Of a stretch of DNA of 64,000 bases, positions 1 to 14,162 are shown piece by piece. Under the pieces are notes generated by a model that saw only the letters and a program-made list of their open reading frames with translations, ran no database searches and had not been told where the DNA came from. The translations under genes and the position numbers were made by a program. This DNA is from Marisa cornuarietis. Taxonomy: Eukaryota; Mollusca; Gastropoda; Architaenioglossa; Ampullariidae. How positions within the stretch are numbered: position 1 is the first letter of the stretch; the number at the start of each line of letters is the position of its first letter. The stretch covers positions 2,790,001 through 2,854,000 of the forward strand of contig SMMW01000635.1 of assembly GCA_004794655.1 (NCBI GenBank). Direction: 5' to 3'.

Positions 1-768
1 AACGTGCCTCATAGTTGTTTCAAATCTGATTATTGAGTGGGTCGGAGATACATTGTTCTCTCGCTGTTCGGACATTCGGGTACTCGTTTTGATTCTGCTG
101 TGCAAAGGCTTACACAACTTGTAAACATCTGGGCCAGGGTTCATGGAAGAGTTTTTACTTTAGGATTTGTCTTTGCTTCTGTTTTGTACCATAATGGCGG
201 TGTCCGCGACAGCTTTTATGTATGTTTTGTGAACATCGTGGTTAAAGCGTACAAACGTTTGCTACGCGGCTTTTTAATGTATTTGCAGCGTGGAAAAATA
301 ACCCCAAATAATTTCAGATTGTCCCCTTCTTAGGCCACGGGACCACGGTTTGTCTGATCATGACCTCAAGTGTCTGTGTTATCATATCAGTGTGTGCTTG
401 ATACGTACGCAGACTAAAAAAAAAAGGACCAGGCACAGCCGGTTCTGAAATCCTTTGTGACCAGGACATGGATTTGCTGCCAGTGTTCTATAGTCTTACA
501 CAATACTTGAAGTGTGCAATAGGGCTAGGTTTGATGGTCTGTGCACGGATAGCGTGTGTGATCTACTAGCTTGAAAAAAATCCTGATCGTCCTTCATCTG
601 AGCCAAGAGGTTTTGGGAAGGAACAGCAGGATCTTGGAGTAAAGAACCTTCCAGCAACCAAGGCCCAATAGCTGTACAGCGCAAGAGTCGAAACCTGTTC
701 TAGTGGTGTATTCACGTGGCTAATAAATTTCCCTTTCTGGCAGGATTCACGCTGTTTTGGATTATAGA

Positions 769-770
<2 letters not shown>
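1..770. other. non-coding stretch, no gene recognised
   Basis: Only short chance reading frames are present (longest about 98 codons) and none has a recognisable motif. The sequence is mixed in composition with short A-runs (around 415-424). I see no RNA gene or transposon end here. Confidence 0.6.

Positions 771-803
<33 letters not shown>
771..803. repeat. (AAT)n microsatellite
   Basis: About eleven near-perfect AAT copies, read directly. The reverse strand encodes a meaningless run of isoleucines. Confidence 0.95.
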
Positions 804-809
<6 letters not shown>

Positions 810-1973
810 TGCACAAACGCCCCACAAAAAAATGAAACTATTGTTACACTCCATGTTACGATGTTATGATATTTTCAAGCTATGAATCAAAATTCAGAAT
901 TTGATGTACTGATTCCAACTAAAATGAAAGAAGACAAATCACGATAAATAAATAAAGATAAACGGTGTTCTAGTAAAACATCACGGTGACAAAAGATAAA
1001 ATTACACTTGAAAAAGGTCAATCATTTCGCTTGCCTACTGCCTGAACTTGTTGCTCTCTTTGCATAGGAACATTATATTTTGATAATTGCTGTATTTATA
1101 ATCCTAAAACAATTCCCAGTTTCTATATTATCTACATTTGTACTTAAAGTGTGGAAAGAAAAGCCATCAAAATACCCCCACCACATCCACAAAAATGAAA
1201 CTTGTGTTCATCGGACTTGTCTTAGAATGAGTGCCATGAGGAGAAGAATAGTCAGCTGTTATTATTGTCATACCCTTTTCACATCAAGGCTTTGCTTCCA
1301 ACGGGTGTTCAGTTGTCAAAGCAAAACAATCTGAAATAGCGTGAATCCAGGGTGAGGTATCAGTGTTCAGAGATTTTATTTCTCCTTCATTTCCTCCACA
1401 TATCTAGTCTCTTTTCTACTCCAGTCCACCCGCCGCTTTCGCCTTCTTACTTCAACCTACCAACGTGCTAACAGGTTTTTGAATGAAAAAAAAAATCACT
1501 TCTGACGAACGACAGGACAAAAATCTTAAGGTGGTTTCTTTGTAAAAAAAAAAGAAATTTAACAAAGAATTATTGTGAGTACTTGTCATGTTACTGTATC
1601 TTTGCATTGTGTTTGTGGATCGTGTTGATTCTGCTTGACTTCATTTATTCTGTACAGATGTCTCGTTCCATGAAGTTTCCATCCCATACATTCAATTGTT
1701 AATCAGTAGCTGAGGTTCGCTGACTCGCATCAAAAGCGTGTTATTTGAAGTAAAATGTAGTCACAAGTGGCTCTCACACTCATGAGGTTTTTCTTTGTAC
1801 TAACATAGGATAGTAGCTTCAGTGACGGTCTTTACGGAGGACTGTAAAAACTTTTTGAGACTTGTACGAGTGCAAGATAGTCGCTCATTGCTCAGATTTG
1901 AATGATTGTGAACCTACAGAGGCGGCAAGGGGGGACACGGGCAGACACACGCATGCATGCACGAACGCACTCA

Positions 1974-1975
<2 letters not shown>
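804..1975. other. AT-rich non-coding stretch
   Basis: This stretch is AT-rich with several short A-runs (near 1485 and 1543). No reading frame above about 85 codons and no recognisable domain, RNA gene or transposon terminus was seen. Confidence 0.55.

Positions 1976-2022
<47 letters not shown>
1976..2022. repeat. (AC)n microsatellite
   Basis: About 23 uninterrupted AC copies, preceded by a degenerate C/A-rich shoulder (1940-1975) containing 'GCATGCATGCACG'. Such shoulders are typical of an older, partly decayed dinucleotide array. Confidence 0.95.
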
Positions 2023-2024
<2 letters not shown>

Positions 2025-2961
2025 TCTCACAACACCCATTAGACTGTCTATTGCTACATTCTACTACTTCAAACTAAAACATAGCTACACCAGTTAATCT
2101 GAACGCGTACATGCAAGCATGTGCACCACATACATATTCTCACACTATTTATTTTCACGTGACTGTATGCATGTTTGTTTTGTGTAAGTAGTAGTCGGGT
2201 GTCTATGGACAAGAGATAGCCAATGAGATAACTAGAGTGAGGGAGAGAAGAATGAGCAGAGACATTTTCGATTTGGTACCTGTGTAAACCTTTTCGTTAA
2301 CAAAAAAAAAAGAACACATTGTTTAACACCACGTCTGAAACTGGTGACAAATCTAAGAATTTAATGACTGAGATTGAGTGTTTGTTTTGAGTTGCTACAT
2401 GGTTCATGGCATCATTTGTCCAGTATGAATACTAATGGTTGTTCGCAATTGGTGTAGTTTAACTTGAACAATGTCTTTTATTTTTGTTGGCATGTAAAGA
2501 GAGTTGGCAAAACCCCACCTTCACGGAGCTAAAGGGGGGATAACAGGGCCAACGGACTGTCTTCTAATTAAGCAGCTCATCTTAAAAAAAAAAAACTTTC
2601 AGTCTCTCTTTGTGAGTTCTGGTTCTTTGCGCATTAGTGGTGGTCCTTTCGAGGCCACGTGTGAAGTCGCTTTAGATTACATTCACTCATGAAAATTATA
2701 TTTTCTATGGGAGAATAACTGAAAGCCTGGCAAAACAAGCAGCCTCCGCATCATATTGTGATTAGACGGTTTTTTCTTCTTTTATCGTGTTGATTTTTGC
2801 TTTTAACGGTCGCTGCACAATGCACCTGAGACTGATGAACACAGTAATGTCTTTTAGGTGGTTTAGGTTGCATTGCAGTGAGATTAAAGTGTTCAGTGAC
2901 AAACTATGATTTTTTCTGTTTGTACGTGTGTTCGTGAGTACCAGCGTGTGTATGCATGTGC

Positions 2962-2962
<1 letters not shown>
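2023..2962. other. non-coding stretch
   Basis: AT-rich sequence with poly-A runs at about 2302 and 2585. The only frames are short and lack motifs. Confidence 0.55.
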
Positions 2963-3003
<41 letters not shown>

Positions 3004-3007
3004 GTGT
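2963..3007. repeat. (TG)n microsatellite
   Basis: About 18 TG copies and then a CG-interrupted tail. Read directly. Confidence 0.95.
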
Positions 3008-4937
3008 CCGCATGCTATAAACAAAACAATGACTGGAAATGAAGGAAAAGTAGGTCGCATTGATGAAATATAAATCAGGTCACTACATTACCATCAGTAC
3101 TTATAAAAATGGAAGTTTCAGTAACAAGCTAAAGCAAAGATATTAAACTAACTAACAAGATCTTTTAAAAGAACTGGTGACAAAAATTAAAACGATTTTT
3201 GGTCTACAGCTGGAACTTCATTCTTGAACATTAATATATTGCACGAAACAACACAAGTACACTTAGAAATATCTTTCGAGAAATACCACATTCTTTTGTA
3301 AGATAATCGATTGGATGCCGAAGAGTTGGATATCTTATCTATTATTTATGAAAGCCCTTCTACTGGAAATATCCGTCTCTGACTGTTTACCTTTGTTCGT
3401 TTTCCTCATAATTCTGCTGTCCATGTTTGCCTGATCTTCAGGAATATAAAGCGGTTCACAGTGATCAAGAAGAACTCGCGTCTCTCCCCTGATTTGAGAA
3501 GCCAGCGCTCACCATGTCCAGGATGGTCCACATTCTTCTTCTCAACCTTCGCACACATTTCTCTTTCTTTAGAAAAAAAAGGAATCTGTGACTACTGACT
3601 ATTTCTCCCACAAAAAAATTCCCTTCCAATTTATCTCCCACGTAGTGTGACCTAAGTGGGGCTGGACTTCAGAATTATTGAACACAAGTCATCAATTTGG
3701 CGCACGGAGTTTCGGAGGCCTTAATATAATGCCAACTGTAGTGTGTCAGTAGCCTTTCATTTCCTTGCCCCCTGTTTCATATTTGCAACTTCGCCCCGTC
3801 GCCCTTCGCTCTCATGCATACATGTATGAATGGGACTAACAATGTCTTTTGTCTGGTCTCGGAATCTACAGAAACCTTCCAGTTGTTTTTTCTTTCACCA
3901 CGGACCTCATCGGTAGGGTCCCCCTGGTTTGGAACGCTTCCGGATTGCCTCTAGCTGCGGCACCAATCCTCCTGCAGTTGCTTTACTCTTCCCTCTACGA
4001 TTTGCAGGCCATCTTTTAATTGGTACTTCATCATATGGAGAATTTGATTCCCTCTGAAGTCCAAAATTTGAAATTATTTTTTTAGGCGAATGCTTCGATG
4101 CTTTTAAAATGTTACACTCTTCAAAATAATTTTCCCGAGTTGGCAAAAGCATGAAGCAAAAAATCGTGTTAAAATAAAAGCATATTTTTGTAAGTTTTTA
4201 AGATTAAATTAACATTTTTTTTTCTTTGAGAAAAGCTTTGTTTTATTCTGTTTTCAGAAGTCTGCTGTCTTTAGTTTACGAACTCCCACTTAAATTCCTC
4301 GATCCATCCACCCACAAACCATTAACCCTTGAGAATTAGTGGTGTTCGGATGTGTATTAGGTAGCGACAGTCTGGACGAAGAGAAGGAGAATTCCGATTG
4401 CCAGACAGATTCAGTCACATAAGACTTGAAATGGATAATGGACTTGAGTCTGGTGGAGCCAAAGACCACCTGCTGGGTGACATTTCTCCCCCTGCGCTAC
4501 CACTCTTCTCAAGCTTCATTAATCTTTAAGCCCCACACTTTTCTGATTTATATTGTCGAAAGTAACCCGCAGTATTTCATCGCCAAGACGAGGCTGCAGA
4601 AACCCTCCTAGACGAATAAGCCTGGCGATCTGACTCGACTGGGAGGCGGCTGCTGCTTCTCGGGGCTGTCTCCACAGAAATCCGAACCGGCGGGACTAGG
4701 GTGAGACCGACCCCGCAGCAAAACCCAATCAGAAGCAAGATGCTCGGAGGGTCGGGGGTCGCCTTGCAAATGCCTGCTGCCTGGTCTCGTCATCAGCAAG
4801 AGACAGCGGAGAGTGTGGAAGGAAAGGAGAAAGTGCAGCTGTTAGAAAATTAAAGAATAAGCGAGAGACAGGAGAAATGAGCTTGATGTCACGCTTCCTG
4901 GAAGAACAACAATGTGCCGTTGATGCTGCTGCTTATC
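3008..4937. other. non-coding stretch
   Basis: Apart from the charged reading frame at 3907-4152, listed separately, no gene or repeat is recognisable. The part from about 4600 to 4800 is more GC-rich than its surroundings but carries no identifiable coding signal. Confidence 0.5.
3907..4152 (-). CDS. unrecognised charged reading frame, possible exon or transposon remnant
   Basis: This is an 81-codon frame on the minus strand. Unlike most frames here, it is rich in charged and polar residues (Lys, Arg, Glu, Ser, Pro, Asn) and is not simple-sequence. The C-terminal half is strongly basic. I recognise no family, signal peptide or membrane segment. No convincing splice donor or acceptor pair frames it. 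It could be a decayed exon, part of a transposon protein, or chance: frames of this length are expected by chance in 64 kb. It is listed only because its composition is protein-like. Confidence 0.12.
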   Translation of the reverse strand: MLLPTRENYFEECNILKASKHSPKKIISNFGLQRESNSPYDEVPIKRWPANRRGKSKATAGGLVPQLEAIRKRSKPGGPYR

Positions 4938-4996
4938 ATGATGATGATGTGATGATGATGATGATGATGATGTGATGATGATGATGATGATGATGA
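4938..4996. repeat. (ATG)n microsatellite, interrupted
   Basis: GAT/ATG trinucleotide array with two 'TGTGATG' interruptions. It is followed at once by 'ATTGAGTTAGTTTTATTTATAA'-type AT-rich sequence. No retroposon tail motif was recognised beside it. Confidence 0.92.
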
Positions 4997-5081
4997 TTGA
5001 GTTAGTTTTATTTATAAACAATATATACCACCAGGAAAATAATAGGAATATATTGTGCATGGTAACGCTGATTACATGATA

Positions 5082-5082
<1 letters not shown>

Positions 5083-5142
<60 letters not shown>

Positions 5143-5252
5143 TAAAAGCACCCTCTTACAGACAAATACGTATGCACAGATACACAAACACACACACACA
5201 TCGGAGGCAGACACACATATGCACAAATGCACACACACACACACACACACAC
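5083..5252. repeat. compound (AC)n array
   Basis: A pure (AC)29 block at 5083-5140 is followed by a degenerate C/A-rich bridge and a second (AC) block at 5230-5252. Both strands show long artefactual frames of Thr-His or Cys-Val repeats. A short (GA)n run lies just downstream at about 5308-5324. Confidence 0.95.
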
Positions 5253-5324
5253 GATTTAATATTTATTGTTTATTTGATTAGTTCAGGGCGTTTTTGCATA
5301 AAGGTGCAGAGAGAGAGAGAGAGA

Positions 5325-8300
5325 GGAAAAAAGGGAGATGACTTTGAAAAGACAATATAACAGATTACTCGAATAAATCCTTTCTGCAAGCCGATAAAAC
5401 GGTTGTAAATTAAGACACAAGCATACGTTCACCAAACTGTTATCATAATGTATATCTTTTTTACGATAACATAAAACATAAAAGCGTTTATGTGAGAAGA
5501 AGTCGAGGGGAAAAGATAACTCTTGACGGAGTGTATGTGCATGTTTACTGTACAAAATAACAGTTAGTCCTCACTGTGAAAATTAAAAAAAAAATGTAGA
5601 CGACTTCCAATTTTATGATGTGGCAGTTTTTCGGTCTGAGTAGCAGTGTCAGGAACCTACAACTGGCTATGGGCTTGGAGAAGTATGGGGAAACCATTCA
5701 GGAGGGAAGCGCCTACGAAAGGAAGCCATTAACCGTATCACAATCTTGTCTGTGAAGTGTCTAATCGCCCAAACCGTGTGAAATACCGAGCCATTACATC
5801 TCGCCTTAAAGATGCTCATAAGCTGGGTTTTATTTTCCTGTTTTGGCACATCTACAACTTTCGCTGATGTTGTAGTGCGATATCAATGCGATCTGCTTTC
5901 TTAAAGGCCTTTTAAACCGGCTGTAGAGTCAACCATGTGACAAGATTCAACACATGTTTATATGGCGGTCACAAATATTTGTCAAAAGAGATCTTATATG
6001 TAATCTTCTTATAGCCATCTATTTCTAGTCTTATATCTACGCAGATCTTATGTGATCTGAAAAGTATTCATAGTTTTTCTGAAAAGAGCAGGAAATATAG
6101 AACCATCTAGCCAACATAATTTAGAGAACGAAAAAAGTGGAAGGTCTACCTCAGAACATAGAGATCCCCCCAAAACCATAATAAACGTGTGTATAAAGGT
6201 AAAAGATCCTCATAGACATGTGGCAGTGAATGTAAGGGGTTAGTCGTGTCTAGGGCAGGTGGGGCCCAGACTGTACTTCCTTTGCCTTCACCTTGTCTCA
6301 GAAATGAGATACCCTTTTCTGCTAAATGGCTGGAAAAAATGAAATCATCTAGTCACAGGCCTTGAGCTAACGATTTCTTGCACAACCATCTAGTGCACTA
6401 CAGGTACCTCCCATAATTTTTACGCATGCTGAATGTGCTTTGGTCTTACCTCCTGTTAAGAGGGTTTATAACTGAACGAGACAACTCACTCACCCATTAA
6501 TTCCCGTGACAACCTTTAGGTACACGACCTGTGTAACAATTATAGTTTGCACTATTAGTTCATTATTTTTTTAAGCCTGTCTACTTCAATTTCTGCTCTA
6601 AAGCGAATAAAATTCATTCAGCGGCCAACCAGCCTTCGGTGAGTCGTCTCCCTTTAATTCTTCAGCTGACGACGGCTGTGCCCCCTGCTTTTATCGTTAC
6701 ACGGTAGTGGTTGATACGATTGTAGGTATACCTTACTGTCTGATAAATGTCTTTGTGACAATAGATGCACGTGCGGACAAAGGACTAAAGCTACAGAAAG
6801 GAACCAAAGCTCTGTTAGTGCTATTAACAAGCGGACAAATGTTATAACAAAGTTTTTACAGGAAGGAGAAGGGATTTCGGATCTCAGCCTTCACAATAAA
6901 GGTGTCCACCATCAGACTTTAGTTTACTAAAATACTGGTTTGCTCACTTAAACAAGATATTATGCTCGATCAATACTGTCAACGAAAAAAGATTTATGTT
7001 ATTTGTTATACTTTTTAGACACTTTTCATACATGTGCTGCTTATCAGCTCTTTGTTTAAAATGTTGTCATGTAGCAGCTTCTGATGCCCTTGTGATATGA
7101 AAATAAAAGAGCGTTGTGAGGCGTTGGAGTGAAGTGGAGAAGAGTATGTTGTAACGAGGACTGGAAACATCTGCCAGCTAGGGATGTGTTTTCTTAAGCA
7201 GCCTGCATTTATCTGACTGTTGTACTATTTGAAATTTAAGGCACTCACCTACAAGAAAGCGATTGGTTGTTTTTTTACGCTGATTCAGCAAAGGATGGTA
7301 TACGACTGCGATCTAGGTTGGTCTTTAAACAGGTGCCACTTCCAGAGCAAAGGAAAGACCGCCCGATGCGAAATCTGAGACGACAGTGCGAGACCTTGTC
7401 TTGGCGATAAGAGCTTAACAGTGAGTAATTGAGTAATGTTAGTCTAGACTCACTTGAGTATTTGGGAGTGTCTTCATGAGCTGACTTCCTGTGTGGATGA
7501 GTGTCAGTGGCCGGACTGGGAGAACGGTGATAAATTAAATTATTCAAAGGTAATAATAATCAAATGAACATAGTTTGATATTTTCAACAATGGTACAATG
7601 ATAGGAAACGATCGTGATACAATGACAAAATAAAAACGCACCATCTTAGACAATTGCACTGGTGCAATCATTTATAACTCGATTTCTGGGGGGCAGATTT
7701 GTGCAGAGAGTCTGGCTAATGCTAGATGAAGGCAATCTGTGTATGGAAGAGGACTTTCTCTGTCAGACCGCGACTCCCTGGATGATGTCAAGTCCTGCCA
7801 TAATCTTCAGAACTTACGTCCCAGGCAATATTCTTCGGTTTATCGATTCAGGACTTTGGCATAAAATAAAGACGAGGCGGAGACCAAAATTAGTTTTCTA
7901 GAACTCTTCAAAAATGTCCAAAAAGTGCGAAAAGTGCGCCCGTAGAGTATCTCTGATAAATCATTGAAAATAATGAAGCGTCAAGTGGCACCTGGTCGCT
8001 GGCTTAGTTTTCGGAGGAAGAGATGAGGATCATTTTTTTCCTGTCTTGTTCCTTTTAGTCTTCATACAAGATAATCCGGCATGGATCCTTGTCTGAGATA
8101 ATAAGGGGCGATATTATTACATGACTTTCCTATAGCCGAGATCCTTGTCCTTAGTTTCTTGTAGCGACGGATGTCATTGTTTTGCAAAGCTCAGCCAGAT
8201 AGACAGACAGACTGATCGAACTAGACACATAACTAGCTACACAGGCAGCACAAGGAGGGTAGATAACAGGAAAGGCAAAAATTCCAGCAAGGCATCTGGT

Positions 8301-10400
8301 AGCCATGGGAAAAGAACAAAAGTGAGATGTAGTTTTGAAAAGTTCTGCTATTGATTGTAAAAGAATTGAACCCTTATGCTAATAACACATCTAGGATACA
8401 TAAAAAGCACATACAATTTTGACTATGTTTCAGAAACCAGATATTCACAGACTTACTAGCACAAAAATGAAGAATTAATTATTTCGGTGTCTGATTTATT
8501 GATCGGAATTTCTTCTCTGTCTGTGTGCTTGTCTGTCTCTCATTCAAGCGCATGCTGATGCTCACTGATGATTTACGGGGTGAAATGTAACAGAATTCTA
8601 CTGTCTTGTGTTTGTAGGTCCAATGAACATTAGTGATACACAATGTCAAGGCTCAGGGACATGGAAGGAAGATCCCGACTCCCAGCCCTCATGAAACTTA
8701 GAGAAGAAAGAATTTTATTGAGAAAAAATTGAACACCCACCGCCTTCAACATACAGATCCCTAAGCACGCTGAGCCACACACTTACTGATACTTTGTCTA
8801 ATGCTCTTGACCTTTTGAAAGGTTTGTTTCCAAAGACTGAAAGACTGCGCAGCATGGTGAATTGGATGGTAAAGCAGAAGACACCCGCCTACCCATTCGG
8901 CTGCTGTCGGGTAGGTAGGAGTATTAACGGGATTTCATAGGCAGCACCTCTAGTGACTGAACAAGGGGGTAGCTTGTTTCCTTTGATAAACTATAAGCTG
9001 TCTAGATATCGGGGAAAGGAGAGCTGAATACAAAGGAAAAAGACATTAACTCCAGTGGACTTCTACAAATGCGTTCTTGCGAATATTGGCGATAGAAAAC
9101 TAAGGGAGGCAGCTCCCACTACAATGCCAGGCTCTACCTGAAAGTAGATGTAAATTTATGTGGCATTTCAACACGATTATTTTTTCCCGCAACACCCACC
9201 ACCTACACGCAGATAAAATGGTTACAATCGGGTAATTTTTCAATTAGGATCCGTTTTTTAAATCCTTTTGATAAAATTAGTCACTAGTAATGTACACGCA
9301 TTTTTAATATGTCTAGAAAATCATACAATCTTTCTTACGATAAGTCTTAAAGTGTTTAGAACGCGAGACTTTTCGTGTGTTTGTCCGTTTAAAATAAAAG
9401 AATTAACCTAAAGCAGTTGAATGTAAATCTGTCAACTGGGGTTTTCCTGCGGGAATATTCCCATCGGCCTCGCTCAATGTTTTTTTTATCGCAAAATACG
9501 ACTTGCAGATTGCGAGCTTCTCTAATGAACTGTCCCTCAACTGCCGTCCCCATACTCCGTGTTTCTTGTATTAACCATCCTCCCACTTCACATCAACCCC
9601 GGACGATCCTTGTTTTTCAGCACAATTTCCTGGTGACCGAAGTGCGGTGAGCATGAATTATCTCTCGTTTCTCGTGCTCCTTGACTTTGAAGCAATGGAA
9701 CATGTTCCAGTCATCAACCGGAATGCGATTTTTGAAATGCACGATCGCGATTTTTTCTATAAAAGGGTGAACTTTTGTTCCTTAGGGAGATCATTTTACA
9801 GAGTATTATTTTTAAAAAGTAGACATGAGGTTGAGGATAATGTTTGCTGAAGTGTCAGTGTTTATGTTCGTAGAAAAAAATTGCAATACACCAGCTGATG
9901 TTACGAACTATCATCTCCTTTTCACACACGCGCATATACGTGCACGTGCACACAAATACACGTAGTCATTCGCGAAGAAGCATGAATAAACACATTAGGA
10001 CCTAATTTCGCAAGTCTGCTGTCTCTTCAGATGAAAGTTAAGTACAGTTACATGGGACCAGGAGATAAGGCTACCGTAATAATTGCGATTGATTTTTACA
10101 CATTTGATTGCTGTACCGTTGAAGACAATAAAAATGTAGACCTTTAGATTTTTCGAGTAGAGCAGGTATTAAAGGTTTCTGGAAGGAGACAGCTTACTGA
10201 TTTGGATAGAGAGTCAGAAGAGTAGACTGGAGACAGTTGTTTGTCCGTCTGTTTCGTTAGGCAAGTTTATTTTCTTTCTTCTTTCCTCGCACACACTGAG
10301 TGTGAAGCATGCTAACACTAACTTATTTCAAGGAAAGAAATGTATTGTAAACTCCTTTTGGTTAATCCAAGTCAAGGAGTTCTTGTCCAGAACCAAGAAA
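5325..10400. other. 5-kb unique non-coding stretch
   Basis: Mostly unique, AT-rich sequence. Frames reach about 90 codons with no recognisable motif. I found no tRNA, rRNA, transposon end or array longer than a few units. A few CG/CA alternations (about 9925-9952) resemble decayed dinucleotide repeats. Confidence 0.5.
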
Positions 10401-13400
10401 TGTCAGGGGCAGTAGACCAGCTCTACGCCATTAGCTTCCTAACAACGAGTGGACAGATTGCCAAACGAAAGACAAATGATTGCCACCTCGGCCCTGCTTT
10501 CTAGTCTTCATCCCTTGGCAACGGAATAGCCAAGGTGGCATCACTGCTTTTTGCTGAGTATTTGACCACTTGAGTAGAACCCTCTTCAGAGTTTTATAGC
10601 CGTTAGCCTCATCATTGTCTAACCTACTGTTCACTGTCCCGGCTTCCCTCCCAAACGAGAAGCCCATTACTCATATTCCCATACATGGGGTTTGGCGGTC
10701 CTTTCGGTACTCTAGGTCATCCTTGCCTTCAAAACATGGCGGCCAAAGTTTTAGTTGCTCTTGATGTGGACCACGTGCAGAGCTGCATCGTGTTATCTAT
10801 TTATTCCTTCATTTAGACATCAACCCTTCTAGCCAGCTGACTCCTAATGGTGATACACTCGCGTTCTTCACAGCCGTCGGTGCATCTCATGGATTTCTGT
10901 TTGAATGCTAATGTTTCCTTAGAAAGTGACTATTTACCTTACCTCAAAAACATGTTCCCAAGTACCGGTCAATTACAATACTCCCTAATATAATTATTTG
11001 TTATTCCTATCACCTAGAGACACTACACTACTTCCATGTCTCTGCTGAAGGAATATCCTAACTTTATTGATGTCGACATGGAGCTATTGGTGTAGAAAAT
11101 TACCAAAACTTTTGCGGTATGCCGCTCATTTAGTTGTAACAAACTAATCCTGTTCTCCAGAGGTCCTAGTTACTTTGTGTGTCATCTTCTGAAGCTGGGT
11201 TGCTTCATACAATCGCAGGACTTTCCTAAGACTGCGGGTGTAGATTGAACTAGATAAGAAAATAATCACTCCTATAAAGACAACAAATAATTTCAATACT
11301 AAAACACTCGAGTCACGAACTGTTACAGTACACCCATCCTTAATTAATCAAAAACTAAAGATAGATGATAATGAGCATCACTTTCTAGTCCTAAAAGTTA
11401 TAAGGTCGAAGGATGAGAGGCTTGTGGTGGAAAAATATCTCTCAAACAGCAGAAAAACGAAGATGCCCTGCGGAGGTGGGAACAGAATCTTTCTAATGAA
11501 TGACATCCCAGGGCAGCTGGCTTGTTCTCTGACAGCAGTTCATCGTCTCGCGAAATTTCAGTCGTACTCAGCCAAGTCAATGACCTGAAGATTGTGTCCC
11601 AGGGAAAGACAGGCTGTAGACTTTGCCATTCCTGCCTACATTCATGTGCTTGCGTGGGTGAGGGAAATAATGAATGAATGAAATAATGAATGAAAAAGGT
11701 TCAGTGTTGATGCAGATTTATTTATGTAGTTATTCGAGAAAGGTTGCAGGACAAATCTCTAGAAGGCAACTGCTCTGAAGAAAGGACGTGCGAGTGGCAC
11801 AGTTTCAAAAGTTGCAGAGATTAAGAAGAGACAAGAGAAAAAATGATGAGTATCTTCAGAGATAGAGAGAAGGATTAGTATCTCGCAGCAAGTTCCGCTG
11901 ATCATTCGCAGACAGACTGAAGGCAATACATATTTCCTGTTGGGTATCGGATCAAAACAACATGCCTGACGGATTAACATCTGTCAGATTTTATATAAAC
12001 GTTTTCCTAAATAAATATATTGAGATAGTTTGGGTTTATTCAGTGGTGTTTGCTGTTGTCAGCTTTTTATATTGCAACAAGAAGAATCTGTTTGTAGGAA
12101 CACTTAAATATCCTTTCTTGCACAGAAAATTTCATGTTTAATGCATGTGTTAATTCTGTTTTGTTAAAGGTGCAGTACTATCACCATCACCACTCCCCCC
12201 CCCCACACACACGCCTCTTTACTTTTGTTACTCATATCATAATAATGGCTTAATTTGGTTAAATTTTAAATTTAAAGACTGAACAGTAATGTCCTGGTGT
12301 AAACCAGTTCTTCATTCACTCTTCTGACATAGATCCATAAAAAGATGTAGAAAAAAAGATCCCATGTCCCACGATGGTGCTAATGTAGCAAACTTTTACA
12401 TTTAGCTTACATCAGCTGGCCATCGCCACGAGTGCAGATGGTTAATAATGGACTTTCTCCAACTCCCAGACACTTCCACTCCACATTTGCTGGCAAGATG
12501 GTTACACCAATATTTTATCATGAAAAAGATCTCATCAAAAGAAAATCACACCATACAGGTCAGGTTTTCTCAACATTGTATGCTTCTAATTCGTAACAAC
12601 ACCAAGCATAGCAATAAACAAGTTTTTAAAATGTCACAAAAACTGTTTAAAAATAAGCAGAAATCAATTCTCAATCAATTCTTAAATTACTGTTCAACAC
12701 GCTAACACTTTAAAGTAGCTGGCATTTTAAAGAAAAACGGTTCTAAAACTTTCTTTCGCATCATGCCTCACATCAGAAAATAATCTGGTATAAGACGAAG
12801 AGGAGAAATCACATTGATATGTCAGTCTCGCTACTTGAATTAGTCACACACCCTAAAGCTTCGGGAATTTCCCCATTTTTATGAGGTTATTGAAACAACA
12901 GTTTAGGAAAACATCCCTTGACAATGATGCCTTACCTCGCTCTCATCGTCATGCAGGGGAGGTCAGCGATGCGATAAATTACGGAGTTATTCCCTTTCAG
13001 TATTTTTATAGTTGATTATTGCTATTTAAGCATTAATTCTGTTTTATTTAGTCTTATTTATGTCCTCACTTTTCAAATATAACCAATTGGCTATTGATCG
13101 AGCAATCTGCATTTTTGTTGAAGGTAAAATGGTGCAGTCCTGCACGTGTAATTTGTTTTTAGGTGAACTTCCCTTAGTAGATCAAATCTGCGAGAATTTG
13201 CCTTCAGGTGCATGACAGTGCTACTGACTGCAAGTTGCTATGGTAATGTTTATAATTGTATTTACCATTTCATTATATTAAATATATTGGCAAATTATAT
13301 TGTGTGGGTGGAGTAACTAATGTTGCTATTTCAACTATAATTCTTAAATTTGTCTGAAAATTGGCTTTTATTGTACACTGTCTCTCACAGTGATATTTCA

Positions 13401-13950
13401 CAGCCCGTATGTTATATTTTTGTTCAAATTTCTGTATTTTTGATTGAAAACAAGAACTTATGTCAAGATGTATTTTCTCAAATGATGCTGAACTACCCAG
13501 GTCCTGCTTCAAGAGCAGCCCCCCCCCCCAAGGAAAAGGTTTGAGCGAAATTCCATGTGACAAAAAGCAGACTAAGACAACATCAGCTGGTTGATAAGAT
13601 GATCACCTCAATTGTTTGTGTCAAGTATTTTTTTTTAGGTTTCATGTTATGATTACTGCTGCTTTCGCCGTATTCTGCAAGACAAGAATCTACAGGGTGA
13701 TCCAACACTTATAGAAACAGAAAATACCCAAAGAAGTTTGTTGCAGTCAACAGTTGAGTGAATAGGCCATTATGTTCAACATCTGTTTTAGAAGTGACTA
13801 ATATTATAATAACGAGAATATTATATTTTAACAAATTCAAAATAAACCACATAAATCACGAAGCATTCGGAGGAAAAATGTCGAGATCCTAATTTCATTG
13901 TTATCCTTTTAATGTTGAAGGTGTCTTCACATCTATTGGCTGCACGGCCA
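10401..13950. other. non-coding stretch, no gene recognised
   Basis: The minus-strand frame at 10,431-10,667 (78 codons) has a mixed, protein-like composition but matches no family I know. It could be a decayed transposon segment. The rest is AT-rich sequence with homopolymer C-runs at about 12,197-12,206 and 13,519-13,529. Confidence 0.45.
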
Positions 13951-13959
13951 GTCATTTGT

Positions 13960-14137
13960 CCCTTGACTGGTACCCGAGGTTAGTAAAGGGTATGAGAGGA
14001 GAATGGGTTGGGAACACAGACGCGGTAGCTAATGGCCGGTTTTAGGCAATAGTCAGCAGGTGTTGCACAGAACGACCAGTCCATTCTTTGACATTTAAAG
14101 GCCAGTTCATCCTCTGGCCACCGCGGCGTCGACCACC
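13960..14137 (-). pseudogene. non-LTR retrotransposon C-terminal remnant
   Basis: Read on the minus strand, the frame ending at 14,042 carries 'GGRRRGGQRMNW' followed by 'NVKEWTGRSVQHLLTIA'. This pattern (a basic G/R-rich segment, a Trp, then (N/D)-(I/V)-KEWT and LL) is the conserved extreme C-terminus of many APE-type LINE polyproteins. There it lies downstream of the reverse transcriptase and precedes a short tail with Arg-Trp. Here the expected continuation after 'LLTIA' is broken by a stop codon, and only weak similarity continues to about 13,960. No reverse transcriptase core is present upstream, so this is a truncated dead fragment. The assignment rests on motif memory, not on an alignment. 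Confidence 0.55.
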
Positions 14138-14162
14138 CAAGAAAACATCAAGATTTGGCCAG